NCBI GenBank assembly: GCA_019425655.1
Contig: NQWY01033933.1
Coordinates: 35,137 to 99,136, forward strand
Source: Rhizophagus prolifer
Taxonomy: Eukaryota > Glomeromycota > Glomeromycetes > Glomerales > Glomeraceae
Direction of reading: 5' to 3'
Length of the DNA stretch: 64,000 nt
This document shows positions 47,951 to 57,428 of this stretch, piece by piece. The position numbers were made by a program, and so were the translations under genes. Under the pieces are notes generated by a model. The model was given only the letters and a program-made list of their open reading frames with translations. It made no database searches and had not been told where the DNA came from. The stretch's first letter is position 1; each line of letters begins with the position of its first letter.

Positions 47951-48700
47951 ATGAAAAAATTAAATTTTTTATTATGCACAGTATTGGTAAGTCTCACTTC
48001 AACTGCTTATGCAGAAGTAAAAAGCTTTACTCCTCATTTTCCAAAGTTTTATAGCTCTGCTGCAACACGCAAAGCAGATAATCAGTTCTATAAGCTTGGA
48101 GAAGCAAATTTTTTAAACGGCGTTACAGTCCCTTTTTATGGAGTAACGGCACAAAACCCTATAGAAGATGGTTTACTTAAAAGTTTTGAAACCTGTACGC
48201 CTAAAAGCTGCCATTTTAATTTTAAACTCGATGCTCAACATGCAAAACAACTCAAGCTTCTTGCATTACCTGAAACAGGATTGGTGCTGGTTCCACGTAA
48301 CTGGCAAGATGTACAAGCAAATGCAGGTGCGAATGGAACTGGTTTTGCTTTAGTAATGAGTCCAGATCAAAAACAAGCGATAGAGCTTTATGACTCTTCT
48401 TTTTGCGTTGGGTGTGGATTACCAAATGCAACGCTTTATTTTCCTGAACTGTTAAAAGAAAGTGTTGAAAATGAGTTTGGCGGATTCAAAGACCCTAAAA
48501 AACTCATTAACATCGTTCATCCCTCAAAAAAAGTGGCTTTTTTTAGTTATCAAATTCCACAAGTGAACAATAAAACGCATGGTATTGCCAAATATGATGA
48601 TGAGGACACATTCAACTATAAAGAGATTCAAGTCACCTTAGATAAATCTCAGCAATCATTAGTTGGTTCTATTCTTAATTTTTATAATGCAACTCACTAA
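47951..48700 (+). CDS. Uncharacterised exported protein
   Basis: The 249-residue product has a signal peptide (MKKLNFLLCTVLVSLTSTAYA). The mature domain has cysteines at CTPKSC and CVGCG, which look like two disulfide or metal motifs. QKQAIELYDSSFCVGCGLPN near residue 140 is striking. I do not recognise the family. A terminator follows 14 bases after the stop. No ribosome site is strong. Codon use and composition resemble the neighbours, so recent transfer is not indicated. Confidence 0.75.
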   Translation: MKKLNFLLCTVLVSLTSTAYAEVKSFTPHFPKFYSSAATRKADNQFYKLGEANFLNGVTVPFYGVTAQNPIEDGLLKSFETCTPKSCHFNFKLDAQHAKQLKLLALPETGLVLVPRNWQDVQANAGANGTGFALVMSPDQKQAIELYDSSFCVGCGLPNATLYFPELLKESVENEFGGFKDPKKLINIVHPSKKVAFFSYQIPQVNNKTHGIAKYDDEDTFNYKEIQVTLDKSQQSLVGSILNFYNATH

Positions 48701-48714
48701 TCTAATACTTATAA

Positions 48715-48738
48715 AAAAACCCGCTTTCGCGGGTTTTT
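48715..48738. terminator. Bidirectional terminator
   Basis: AAAAACCCGC / GCGGGTTTTT stem with a four-base loop, between the convergent exported-protein and sbmA genes. Confidence 0.9.
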
Positions 48739-48740
48739 AT

Positions 48741-49937
48741 TTATTTATGCAATATTGATTCAAAAGCTTTTAAACGCTTGTAAATCGAAAGTAGTTCAAT
48801 AATTGTTTTCCATGAACTAATTAGATATTGGAATGAATCTCTTACGCGACCAAACACATTTGCAATTTGTTGAATTAAACCTAATGTGAGTTTACCAGCG
48901 GCTATAGATGGGAAAAGAACAACCAAGTTATACAAAATATCAAGTTGCCCATACCAAATCGCCGTCATATTGAAATAAGCATAATGAAAGTAAAGTCTAA
49001 AATAATTTTTACGTACATTACTAAATAACTCACGTAAAGTAGCAGGTTTTGCACGATCAGCATGATCTTCGCCATAAACCAATTCTTTACGGTAAGCTGC
49101 TTCTACTTTTTGATTATTAAATTGCAATCCTGGTAATTTAATACCAACTACCATTAATAAAATGGTACCAAAAATTGACCATACTATTGCAGCCCATACC
49201 AAAGAGTGATCTAACTCACCAACAATTGGTAAAACAGTAACGTGTTTAGAAAGTTGAAATAAAATAGGTAAGAAAGCAATCAATGTAATAAGAGCTTTTA
49301 CCAACTCTACCCCTAAATCTTCCAAAATAGTTGCAAAACGCATGGTATCTTCTTGTACACGCTGCGAAGCACCTTCAATATGGCGAAGCTTTTCCCAATG
49401 TTCCGTATAATATTCATTCATTGCCGTACGCCAACGGAATACATAATGACTTGTGAAAAAAGCATTAATGACAGCTAAAGTCACAGCGACCATTGCAATA
49501 TAAAGAAAAACTAGGGTTTCACTGTATAGTGCAGAGAGATCCCCCCCTCCACTAGAAAGCATTTTTTGAATTAAGTCCCAAAACGGTACATACCATGCAT
49601 TAATCGCAACACTGGACTGAACAGCAAACCAGATATTAAATAGAATAAATGCTGATCCCCAGATAGACCAACGCTGCCACGGATTATTAGAAACAATTTT
49701 CCAAAAACCAGCAAACAATGCTGTTGAGATAAAGAACCAGAGATAAAACCATAAGAAAGCAGGTGACCAGAAGCGACTTACACCAACAGGCAACTCAGCA
49801 TCTGCATAACCATGAGGAAAGCCTACATACTGCCCCCAGTGTTCTCCCCCTGTATACCAGAGCACCATATTTAGCGCGAGCCAAATAACTACAGATATAA
49901 AAAAATACCGTGGAGACGGAAAAAATGATTTGAACAT
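48741..49937 (-). CDS. sbmA: SbmA/BacA-like peptide transporter
   Basis: The 398-residue inner-membrane protein has about seven helices and lacks an ABC ATPase domain, as in SbmA/Bac[21 protein letters not shown] near residue 170, [18 protein letters not shown] near residue 195 and the C-terminal [20 protein letters not shown] are family signatures. SbmA uses the proton gradient to import peptide antibiotics, microcins and some antimicrobial peptides, so its presence bears on peptide susceptibility. It is a single-gene unit. Length agrees with SbmA (about 406). Confidence 0.9.
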   Translation of the reverse strand: MFKSFFPSPRYFFISVVIWLALNMVLWYTGGEHWGQYVGFPHGYADAELPVGVSRFWSPAFLWFYLWFFISTALFAGFWKIVSNNPWQRWSIWGSAFILFNIWFAVQSSVAINAWYVPFWDLIQKMLSSGGGDLSALYSETLVFLYIAMVAVTLAVINAFFTSHYVFRWRTAMNEYYTEHWEKLRHIEGASQRVQEDTMRFATILEDLGVELVKALITLIAFLPILFQLSKHVTVLPIVGELDHSLVWAAIVWSIFGTILLMVVGIKLPGLQFNNQKVEAAYRKELVYGEDHADRAKPATLRELFSNVRKNYFRLYFHYAYFNMTAIWYGQLDILYNLVVLFPSIAAGKLTLGLIQQIANVFGRVRDSFQYLISSWKTIIELLSIYKRLKAFESILHK

Positions 49938-50172
49938 TGAGTGTTGTTATCCCTATATTTCTTCAAATTTGCAATGAAGAGAATACTAAAACCTAAACCT
50001 TAAAATTGTGAAGGGCAAAGTTTAGAGAATTGTCAGTTTTTCCCATTTCATTGAAGGATTTGATCGTTTTTTTGTAAATTCATCCTTTTTGCAATTTAAT
50101 CCATTTAAATTGCTTCGCATATGACTCCCTTAAGAGCCATATACGGCTTTTATATCATAGTGATATCTGTGT

Positions 50173-51408
50173 TTAAATCTCTTCTTTACGAACAATATAA
50201 CCTTCAAGCTGCATAGCCTGAATTAAAGGTTCCAAATCTGGAGCACTTTTTAACTCGACATCAACACTGACTGCACTTTCTTTGGCACGACTTGTGGCAG
50301 CAAAGCGTTCATGGCGCAGTTCGTAAATGTTACCGCCTTGCTCAGCAATAATTGCTGTTAAACGCGCTAAAGCACCCGGATTATCTGGTAATTCGACACG
50401 AATACGAACCATACGCCCTGTACGCGTCAAGTGACGCTGTAATACGGAAACCATCACTCGTGTATCAATATTACCCCCAGATAAAACAACCCCGACTTTA
50501 TGACCTAAAAATAGATCTGGTCGAGACATAATTGCAGCAATACCTGTCGCCCCTGCTCCTTCACATACTGTTTTCTCAATATTAAGTAACAGCGCAATTG
50601 CTTCTTCAATCATGTCTTCAGTGACAACAACAATGTCATCAACGTATTCTTTAGCGACTTGGGTCGTAAGCTCACCCGGAGTTTTAACCGCAATACCCTC
50701 AGCTACGGTTGAACCTAAGGAAACTGCGATTTGATAGTTACAAAGCAATTTCGCCATGCTTGGATATACAACCGATTGAACCCCGATGACCTTAATTTTA
50801 GGGTTTATCGATTTTGCTGCTATCGCAATACCAGAAATGAGACCACCACCGCCAATTGGCACAACTAAAATGTCTAGTTCAGGAACAGCTGCAAGCATTT
50901 CGAGCGCAATGGTTCCCTGACCTGCAATAATTTCTGCATCATCAAATGGGTGGATAATCGTTAAAGATTCTTCTTGTGCAACACGATGCATTTCAGCAGC
51001 AGCTTCAGAAAAATCTTGACCATGCAAAATAACGCGTGCGCCATATTCACGTACTCGTTGTACCTTCACATTAGGCGTCGATTTAGGCATGACAATAGTG
51101 GCTGTTACGCCTGTACGCTGAGCATGATAAGCAACCCCTTGTGCATGATTACCTGCTGAAGCAGCGATTACACCATGTTGCTTTTCTTGTTCGGATAAAC
51201 TCAAGAGTTTATTCAATGCGCCTCTTTCTTTAAAAGAAGCCGTAAATTGTAGATTTTCAAATTTCAGCCACATTTCTGCCCCTAGGGTTTTAGAAATGGT
51301 TTCTGAAAAAACAAATGGTGTTTTAACCACTAAACCATCTAAACGCTCTGCAGCGGCATGTATATCTTCTAAAGTTGGAAACTCTTGTTTTACCTGTTGC
51401 TGAATCAT
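50173..51408 (-). CDS. ilvA: Threonine ammonia-lyase with C-terminal ACT domain
   Basis: This PLP enzyme converts threonine to 2-oxobutanoate for isoleucine synthesis or catabolism. The 411-residue protein has the PLP Lys in FTASFKERGALNKLL near residue 58. ASAGNHAQGVAYHA is near residue 83, and the phosphate-binding VPIGGGGLISGIA is near residue 185. A single ACT domain lies at about 325-411 (RIRVELPDNPGALARLTAII). The domain pattern matches the medium form (ilvA_1Cterm), between TdcB and long IlvA with two ACT copies. It is a single-gene unit. Confidence 0.92.
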   Translation of the reverse strand: MIQQQVKQEFPTLEDIHAAAERLDGLVVKTPFVFSETISKTLGAEMWLKFENLQFTASFKERGALNKLLSLSEQEKQHGVIAASAGNHAQGVAYHAQRTGVTATIVMPKSTPNVKVQRVREYGARVILHGQDFSEAAAEMHRVAQEESLTIIHPFDDAEIIAGQGTIALEMLAAVPELDILVVPIGGGGLISGIAIAAKSINPKIKVIGVQSVVYPSMAKLLCNYQIAVSLGSTVAEGIAVKTPGELTTQVAKEYVDDIVVVTEDMIEEAIALLLNIEKTVCEGAGATGIAAIMSRPDLFLGHKVGVVLSGGNIDTRVMVSVLQRHLTRTGRMVRIRVELPDNPGALARLTAIIAEQGGNIYELRHERFAATSRAKESAVSVDVELKSAPDLEPLIQAMQLEGYIVRKEEI

Positions 51409-51553
51409 CTAATTAGTCGGCCTCAATATGTTACAAATCAATTATTTTTTTGAAAAATAGCATGAATTTCTCATATGTGTCATGAGGAGTTTTCAGCATA
51501 GCTCCACTATACAAAAATTTTTATCAGCACATACAAATCTTTTATTTTTCAAC

Positions 51554-51580
51554 AAAAAAGCCCGAGAAGGGCTTTTATTT
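51554..51580 (-). terminator. Terminator after patatin copy 2
   Basis: AAAAAGCCC / GGGCTTTT stem with A- and T-runs, placed 25 bases past the patatin-like gene's stop. Confidence 0.8.
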
Positions 51581-51604
51581 AATTTTCATATACTTGCTTT
51601 TGAT

Positions 51605-52576
51605 TTATTTGGACTGGGCACTTAAACCGTCAGTGGAAAGATTCTGTTCAGCTATTTTTTCATCAATTGCAAACTGAATATCAGACAGTTTTGCATTTGC
51701 CGCATCTATACCTGCTTTCATGGTAGCTTCACGGCCTTTCACATCAAAAATATGTGCTTTTTCTCTTAAATCTGGTTGAATCACGACATCTGCATATTGA
51801 AGTTCTTCAGCAGCTAAACGCCCTTGCATAATATTAATATTCTGGTTAAAGAGCCCCCATACATTCGAAGTTTCCGTATAAATCGGTTGGGCCAAAATAT
51901 CGACAGCAATAATCACATCAGCACCTAAGTCACGGGCTACTTCAACAGGTACCGGACTGACTAAACCGCCATCTACATATTCAGATTTACCAATTTTAGT
52001 CGGTATAAACATACTTGGAATGGATGCAGAGGCTCTTACAGCTTGACCAGTATTACCGTAATTAAATACGGTTTTGGTACCATGCTTAAGCTCTGTTGCA
52101 ACCACGTACATTGGTATTTTCATTTTTTCGAGTGGTAAGTTATTTACTTGTTGATTTACGTAGTCTTCAACTTTTTTACCGTCAAAAAAACCTTTTAAAC
52201 CGATACTAATATCACGCACGTCGCCTGCTTTCATTTTCAATGCAGTATCACGCAGTTCATCAGGTGTTTTTCCACTCGCATAAATTGCCCCAACAATACT
52301 GCCTGCACTGGTTCCAACAATAAAATCAGGACGAATACCATGCTGTTCTAAAACTTCAATCACGCCAATGTGCGCATATCCACGTGCACCACCACTACCT
52401 AGCACTAGCGCGACAACTGGCTTTTTCTGCTGTTTCTTAATTTTTGCAAAGGGCTGGTCAACAAAACGAGAGTATGCCTCTGCCGTCTGTGGTTTTAAGG
52501 CAGATAAGTGTGAGGTGGTCTGGCAGCCAGCCAACACCATAGAAAGTCCGATAATCCACAATTTAAGCTGTTTCAT
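51605..52576 (-). CDS. Patatin-like phospholipase, lipoprotein (copy 2)
   Basis: From ATG 52576 the product has 323 residues and a lipoprotein signal ending in VLAGC, lipidated at about Cys18. The patatin signatures are GSGGARGYAHIGV (oxyanion loop), GTSAGSIVG (nucleophile) and DGGLVSPVP (catalytic Asp). The protein is clearly paralogous to the one at 12581-13498. Both share the segment order through NWGLF/MWGLL, NINIM and a C-terminal acidic helix. It is likely anchored in a membrane and acts on phospholipids or acyl esters. The longer frame to 52591 adds only MQRWV. Confidence 0.9.
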   Translation of the reverse strand: MKQLKLWIIGLSMVLAGCQTTSHLSALKPQTAEAYSRFVDQPFAKIKKQQKKPVVALVLGSGGARGYAHIGVIEVLEQHGIRPDFIVGTSAGSIVGAIYASGKTPDELRDTALKMKAGDVRDISIGLKGFFDGKKVEDYVNQQVNNLPLEKMKIPMYVVATELKHGTKTVFNYGNTGQAVRASASIPSMFIPTKIGKSEYVDGGLVSPVPVEVARDLGADVIIAVDILAQPIYTETSNVWGLFNQNINIMQGRLAAEELQYADVVIQPDLREKAHIFDVKGREATMKAGIDAANAKLSDIQFAIDEKIAEQNLSTDGLSAQSK

Positions 52577-52704
52577 GACCCATCTTTGCACTATGACGTT
52601 AAATTTTGAACTGCAAGTTTAGTTGCTCGTTCTGTGAAAAGCTGTATTGAATTTATTTAATTTGTCATGTTTAAAATTTATACTCAAGTGTTTTTATGGT
52701 GTAT

Positions 52705-52737
52705 AAAAAAAGCCCCTTATTTCTAAGAGGCTTTTTT
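52705..52737 (-). terminator. Terminator after the alanine symporter gene
   Basis: AAAGCCCCTTA / TAAGAGGCTTT stem with one mismatch and flanking A/T runs, five bases past the symporter stop. Confidence 0.8.
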
Positions 52738-52742
52738 GAAAA

Positions 52743-54218
52743 TTACCAAATATCTGAATCGACTTTTTTCTTCAGCTCTGGATATTTATTAATTTTAAAC
52801 TCTGGTTCTTTAATACCTTGTTTTAATTGCTCACGGTAGTCTTTCAACAAAGTACGTGCCACTGGTGTTAATAGTAAAATTGCAATTAAGTTAATCGTCG
52901 CCATGATACCCATAAACAAGTCAGCCATTGACCAAACTAATGGAACACTACCAATTGCACCGAAATACACCATTACCAATACAAAAATACGGAAGATGAA
53001 CATAACTTTCGGATTGTTATTAATAAACTGCACATTACCTTCAGCGTAGGCATAGTTACCTAGTACAGCTGAATAACAGAACAAGAATAATAGAACAGCA
53101 AGGAAGTCCGATCCCCAATGCCCAACTTGAGTTTCTAAAGCACGTTGAGTTAATTCAACACCAACGAAGCCCGCGTCATGGTAAACACCAGAAACCAAAA
53201 TGATAATTGCAGTACTTGTACACACAATGAAGGTATCTACGAATACACCAAGCATTTGTACCAAACCTTGGTTTACAGGATGTTTTACATCAGATGCAGC
53301 AGCAGCATTTGGTGCAGAACCCATACCCGCTTCGTTTGAGAACAAACCACGCTTAATACCTTGCATCATTGCCATTGATACGGCAGCACCAAAGAAACCA
53401 CCTGCTGCAGACTTAAAATGGAAAGCCTCAGTCACAATCAGCTTTAAAATATCAGGTAAAATTGCATAGTTGCTTAATGCAATATATAACGCAACAGATA
53501 GGTAAAGACCTGCTTTTAAAGGTACAAACATTTCTGCAAATTTAGCGATACGTTTGATACCACCAAAAATTGCCAATGCAACCATAACGACAAGCGCAAT
53601 ACCAACCCAAGAGATTTCTAAATCAACACCACCTAAATGAGCAATAAGATTGGCCTTGTCCCAACCCCATGCATGTGAAGATGCATTAGCAATTGCATTG
53701 ATTTGAACTGAGTTAAATACGAAACCGTAAGTAAAGATTAATGCCAGTGCGAAAACTACACCGAAGGTTTTACTACGTAAACCTTGAGTAATATAGTAAG
53801 CCGGTCCACCACGGAACTGTTTGCTCTTGCTATCTCGAACTTTAAATAACTGAGCAAGTGTAGACTCAATAAAAGCCGAGCTCATACCAAGAACAGCTGT
53901 TACCCACATCCAGAACACTGCACCAGGACCACCAATTGCGATCGCGATTGCTACACCAGCAATGTTACCTACCCCAACACGGCTCGCAAGACCTGTTACA
54001 AATGCCTGAAAAGGTGTAAGACCATGCTCGTCTTCGCCTTCAGTACGACTGCTTTTCATAACACGAATACTTTGCAAGAACATGCGAATTTGCACTGCTC
54101 CAGTTAAGACCGTATAAAAAATACCGACAGCCAGCAAGAAAATAACTAGGAAATCCCATAAAGGGTCATTAAAAAATTTTACCCACGACATCAATGTCGC
54201 ATTGAGTTGTTCATTCAT
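52743..54218 (-). CDS. Sodium:alanine (AGCS family) symporter
   Basis: The 491-residue transporter has about ten to eleven helices. Signatures of the alanine/glycine:cation symporter family are GLTPFQAFVTGLASRVGVGN then IAGVA near residue 65, FRGGPAYYITQGL near residue 138 and LFSNEAGMGSAPNAAAA near residue 290. It imports alanine and/or glycine with sodium. The gene is a single unit closed by its own terminator. Length is in the usual range. The exact amino acid cannot be determined. Confidence 0.92.
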   Translation of the reverse strand: MNEQLNATLMSWVKFFNDPLWDFLVIFLLAVGIFYTVLTGAVQIRMFLQSIRVMKSSRTEGEDEHGLTPFQAFVTGLASRVGVGNIAGVAIAIAIGGPGAVFWMWVTAVLGMSSAFIESTLAQLFKVRDSKSKQFRGGPAYYITQGLRSKTFGVVFALALIFTYGFVFNSVQINAIANASSHAWGWDKANLIAHLGGVDLEISWVGIALVVMVALAIFGGIKRIAKFAEMFVPLKAGLYLSVALYIALSNYAILPDILKLIVTEAFHFKSAAGGFFGAAVSMAMMQGIKRGLFSNEAGMGSAPNAAAASDVKHPVNQGLVQMLGVFVDTFIVCTSTAIIILVSGVYHDAGFVGVELTQRALETQVGHWGSDFLAVLLFLFCYSAVLGNYAYAEGNVQFINNNPKVMFIFRIFVLVMVYFGAIGSVPLVWSMADLFMGIMATINLIAILLLTPVARTLLKDYREQLKQGIKEPEFKINKYPELKKKVDSDIW

Positions 54219-54280
54219 ACTCGGTCCGCTTACGTTCTTGCTAATGCGCTATTAGCACAAGCCAAAATACTGCAATAAAC

Positions 54281-54309
54281 AAAAAAGCCCCTCAAAATTG
54301 GGACTTTTT
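54281..54309 (-). terminator. Weak terminator-like hairpin downstream of the 54318 ORF
   Basis: AAAAGCCCC ... GGGACTTTT forms an imperfect stem with A- and T-runs, nine bases past the stop of the small minus-strand ORF. Its placement lends that ORF some support. Confidence 0.5.
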
Positions 54310-54317
54310 CAGTACAT

Positions 54318-54515
54318 TTAAGAAAAAACTTTTAATGTCAATTGAATAGCAATTATCGTCACAAGTTTAAGCAACATGATGCCCAGCACTAAGCCTTTGA
54401 AGGTTGCATGAGAGAAAGCACTCTTCAAATAAAATGAATTCATCGCATTACTGAACATAGTCCCATTGGGATGAACAGCATGCATCGACTCGGCTACAAA
54501 CTTGGAAACTAACAA
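54318..54515 (-). CDS. Possible small membrane protein
   Basis: A frame of up to 65 residues, opening with TTG at 54515. It has one clear C-terminal membrane helix (GLVLGIMLLKLVTIIAIQLTL). An ATG at 54458 would give about 46 residues (MFSNAMNSFYL onward). GGTGG precedes the TTG at short distance. No family is recognised. A terminator-like hairpin directly follows. It could also be a degraded gene. It may share a transcript with the small gene at 54642. Confidence 0.35.
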   Translation of the reverse strand: MLVSKFVAESMHAVHPNGTMFSNAMNSFYLKSAFSHATFKGLVLGIMLLKLVTIIAIQLTLKVFS

Positions 54516-54641
54516 ATGACCACCGCTAAATCAGCTCGCTTAATGATTCACATCAATTAATCGAGTTATAAAAAATCTGGATTTAAGCCATAAGCATATT
54601 TACATATACTTTTGAGCGAATGTCTAAACTGCATATAAATT

Positions 54642-54845
54642 TCAAAGACTGTAACAAGCCAGCGCTATAACGCGACTATCTGCGCCCCGATCCTTGCTAC
54701 TCAAGAAGCGTGCGTTGAGATGCGTACCAAGCTGTTGTATTTTTTTTAGCCTAGTCGTTGCGTGAGTTAAGTTCATTTTCATGGTCGCAATGGTAATCGC
54801 CAATCCTTGTTTCATGAACTGCTTGTTGATGAGCGGTAAACTCAT
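54642..54845 (-). CDS. Small basic protein of unknown function
   Basis: A 67-residue frame beginning MSLPLINKQFMKQGLAIT, with AAGGAG seven bases upstream, an ideal ribosome binding site that fixes the start. The product is basic, with many Thr, Lys and Arg, no membrane segment and one Cys near the end (VIALACYSL). I recognise no family. The region upstream carries repeated TTATGCAG motifs. Its strong ribosome site is the main reason to believe it is translated. Confidence 0.5.
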   Translation of the reverse strand: MSLPLINKQFMKQGLAITIATMKMNLTHATTRLKKIQQLGTHLNARFLSSKDRGADSRVIALACYSL

Positions 54846-55354
54846 GTAAAGCTCCTTATACCTCGTGTATTTCTCCACTTCTGCATAAAAATCTTTTTGT
54901 AAAAGTATTTATTATGCAGCCACTACTTTTCCTAACGTGAGTATGGAGAAATCATACCTGCGTAAAAAAGTCGGTATTATGCAGAAATTTAAACTTTTGT
55001 GTATGTTTTTCATTAAAACTTTATATGAAAATTGGTTATTTTTTATATAAAGTCATCCGTTTTGTACTGTTTTTAAACATATTCTACCTTTTTTCTAATT
55101 GAATATTTTTCGCTCACCCAAGCTTAATCTTTGTTTTTTTATAATCGACAAACTCGCACTATTTTGTGCATTTAAGTCAAAAGTGGCATATTCGAATTAT
55201 AATTAATCAGCCATTATGTCTAAACGAATCGCATCATCATACATGTAAGGATATCTCTTTTCTAATATTTTTTGCTTATAAATGCAGCAACTTCAAGATG
55301 TGAAATGAAGCATCAAAACGTATTGGATTTTAGAGAATAAGATCAGGAGTAATC
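54846..55354. other. Noncoding stretch before the nitroreductase gene
   Basis: 509 AT-rich bases. The left part holds repeated TTATGCAG/CTGCATAA motifs and TATTTCTCCA / TGGAGAAAT inverted segments. The right part must hold the nitroreductase promoter. No supported ORF. Confidence 0.5.
54881..54984. promoter_or_regulatory. Cluster of TTATGCAG motifs
   Basis: The octamer occurs at 54881-54888 (as CTGCATAA), 54912-54919 and 54977-54984, three copies in 104 bases. TTCTCCA at about 54871 and TGGAGAAA at about 54954 form a further inverted pair. This could be an operator set for the small gene at 54642 or a structured RNA. No known motif matches. Confidence 0.4.
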
Positions 55355-56059
55355 ATGAGTTTAGAACAAGTCCATCTTGTTGACGAGGCTATCACCTCTC
55401 GACATTCTGTACGTGCCTTTTTAGACACTCCAGTACCACAGCAAATCATTAAAGATATTTTAACAGTCGCAAGTCGCGCTCCTTCCGGAACGAATACTCA
55501 ACCGTGGAAAGTCTATGTTGTGACGGGGCAAAAACGTGATGAAATGGTAGAGCGTGTCTGTGCAGCACAGATTGAGATTTCTAAAAATCCTGAACTTGCA
55601 GAACAATATAAAGAAACTTTTGCCTATTACCCTGAAAAATGGGTTTCACCTTTTATTGACCGTCGCCGTGAAAATGGTTGGGGGCTATACGGTCTATTGG
55701 ACATTAAAAAGGGCGAAAGAGAAAAAATGGCTGCTCAACAGTTACGTAATTTCAAACTGTTTGATGCACCAGTCGGACTTTTCTTTACAGTCAATAAAGC
55801 AATGGGAATTGGTTCAAAAATGGATATCGCCATGATGATTCAAAATGTCATGGTCGCTGCTAAAGCACGTGGTTTAGATACATGTCCACAGGCAGCTTGG
55901 AATCATTTCCACCCGATAGTTCTAGATATTTTGGGCGCAGCAGATGATGAAGAGCTAGTATGTGCAGTTGCATTAGGCCATGCCGATCCTGCACACATTG
56001 TAAATACATTTATTACACCTAGAGAACCTGTAGAGAACTTCGCAGTTTTTCTTGATTAA
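55355..56059 (+). CDS. Nitroreductase family protein
   Basis: The 234-residue FMN enzyme begins with the family pattern AITSRHSVRAFLDTPV. APSGTNTQPWKVYVV near residue 40 is the FMN-phosphate region. A C-terminal CAVALGHADP lies near residue 210. AGGAGTAATC before the ATG is a strong ribosome site. Members reduce nitro compounds, flavins or quinones with NAD(P)H. It is convergent with the Bcr/CflA transporter and shares a hairpin with it. The physiological substrate is unknown. Confidence 0.9.
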   Translation: MSLEQVHLVDEAITSRHSVRAFLDTPVPQQIIKDILTVASRAPSGTNTQPWKVYVVTGQKRDEMVERVCAAQIEISKNPELAEQYKETFAYYPEKWVSPFIDRRRENGWGLYGLLDIKKGEREKMAAQQLRNFKLFDAPVGLFFTVNKAMGIGSKMDIAMMIQNVMVAAKARGLDTCPQAAWNHFHPIVLDILGAADDEELVCAVALGHADPAHIVNTFITPREPVENFAVFLD

Positions 56060-56073
56060 AGATGCAAGCAAAC

Positions 56074-56109
56074 CACTCTCTTAAAATCAAGAGAGTGCTT
56101 GGTTTTTTG
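56074..56109. terminator. Terminator between the nitroreductase and Bcr/CflA genes
   Basis: CACTCTCTT / AAGAGAGTG stem with a six-base loop and a following T-run. It overlaps the last codons of the convergent Bcr/CflA gene. Confidence 0.75.
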
Positions 56110-57301
56110 CTTGTCGCGTCGCTTTTAAAACAACGATGAAACCACTCAAAGTAAATAGCACCATCATCACTCCCATATTGAGTGATGCAGACCAAACTAG
56201 AAAGTTAAGCAGCACTCCCCCCAATAAACCACAAGCAAATTGCATGCTTCCCATGATTGCACTGGCTGTTCCTGCTCGTGCGCCTTGCTTTGACATGGCA
56301 AGGGCCATGGCATTTGGTCCTGTTAAACCAATCCCTGAAATCGCTAAAAATAACCCGATCATTACAAGCCATAAAGGTGCCGCAGGAATTAAACCAGCAA
56401 TTAATACAATGCTTGCCCCTGTCACTTGTACCATTGAACCAGCTCTTAAACGTTTAGTGATTTCAACACGTGTTGTTAAGTGCTTGTTTAAAGATGACAT
56501 CAACATAATGCCAAAAGCATTCAGTCCAAATACGTAAGCAAACTCTTGCTGATTTAGGCCATACTGGTCCATAAAAACGGCTGGAGCTGAACTGATATAA
56601 CAAAATAATGCTGCACCTGTTAAGCATCCTGCAAACATAGGTAACCGGAAGCTCGCATCTTTGAAAATAGCACCATATAAGGTAGCCACTTGATATAAAG
56701 ATAACTTGAGCCTTTTATCGATTGCCAAAGTTTCTTTAAAAAAGAAATGTACGCATAACCAGCAGATTGCTCCAACAATTGAAAGTGCAATGAAAATCGC
56801 TTGCCACGGAAACCAGATTAAAATCCAAGCTCCAATCATTGGTGCCAAAATAGGTGCTAAACCCATCACGATCATCATGCTAGAAAAAGCTTGTGCCGAA
56901 CCTTGAACATCCAATCTATCACGTATAGCGGCGCGAGCCATGACAACACCAACACAACCACCTAAAGCTTGTAAAATACGCGCTGCAATCAGACCCCATT
57001 CATTTTTAGCAAGCACGCACAATAAACTTGCAACAGCATAAAGTGCGAGACCAAAATAAAGCGGCTTCTTTCTTCCAATACGGTCGCTTAATGGGCCATA
57101 CACCAGCTGTCCAATGGCTAGACCAAAAAAATAAGCTGGTAGTGTATTTGCCACCATTTGCGTACTTACCCCAAAGTCGTGAGCCATTTGAGGCAACGCA
57201 GGTAAGTACATATCAATAGATAAAGGCCCTAAAGCCGTGAGTAACGCGAGCAACATAATCCAGCCAATAGAATATTGACGCTGGGCTGTTTGTTCAGACA
57301 T
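56087..57301 (-). CDS. Bcr/CflA family multidrug efflux transporter
   Basis: The 404-residue major facilitator has twelve helices. ALGPLSIDMYLPALPQMAHDF near residue 22 is the Bcr/CflA signature. YGPLSDRIGRKKPLYFG is motif A, and ALGGCVGVVMARAAIRD is motif C-like. Homologues export bicyclomycin, chloramphenicol, sulfonamides or dipeptides. It differs in its N-terminal sequence from CraA. The gene is divergent from the FUSC protein. The drug profile cannot be predicted by reading. Confidence 0.9.
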   Translation of the reverse strand: MSEQTAQRQYSIGWIMLLALLTALGPLSIDMYLPALPQMAHDFGVSTQMVANTLPAYFFGLAIGQLVYGPLSDRIGRKKPLYFGLALYAVASLLCVLAKNEWGLIAARILQALGGCVGVVMARAAIRDRLDVQGSAQAFSSMMIVMGLAPILAPMIGAWILIWFPWQAIFIALSIVGAICWLCVHFFFKETLAIDKRLKLSLYQVATLYGAIFKDASFRLPMFAGCLTGAALFCYISSAPAVFMDQYGLNQQEFAYVFGLNAFGIMLMSSLNKHLTTRVEITKRLRAGSMVQVTGASIVLIAGLIPAAPLWLVMIGLFLAISGIGLTGPNAMALAMSKQGARAGTASAIMGSMQFACGLLGGVLLNFLVWSASLNMGVMMVLFTLSGFIVVLKATRQAKNQALS

Positions 57302-57428
57302 AACGATATTTCATTTTTCACTCATTTGCATACAGACAAGCTTACACTGTCTATCGTATGATTTGTGCAACATTGATGTAGAAATACACAAATCCTTTAT
57401 CACTCAGGTTGATCAGCAAGGACTTCAT

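Noticed and set aside
56087-57301. Bcr/CflA transporter as CraA chloramphenicol exporter
   Set aside because: The N-terminal signature and overall sequence fit the Bcr branch but not CraA as I know it.
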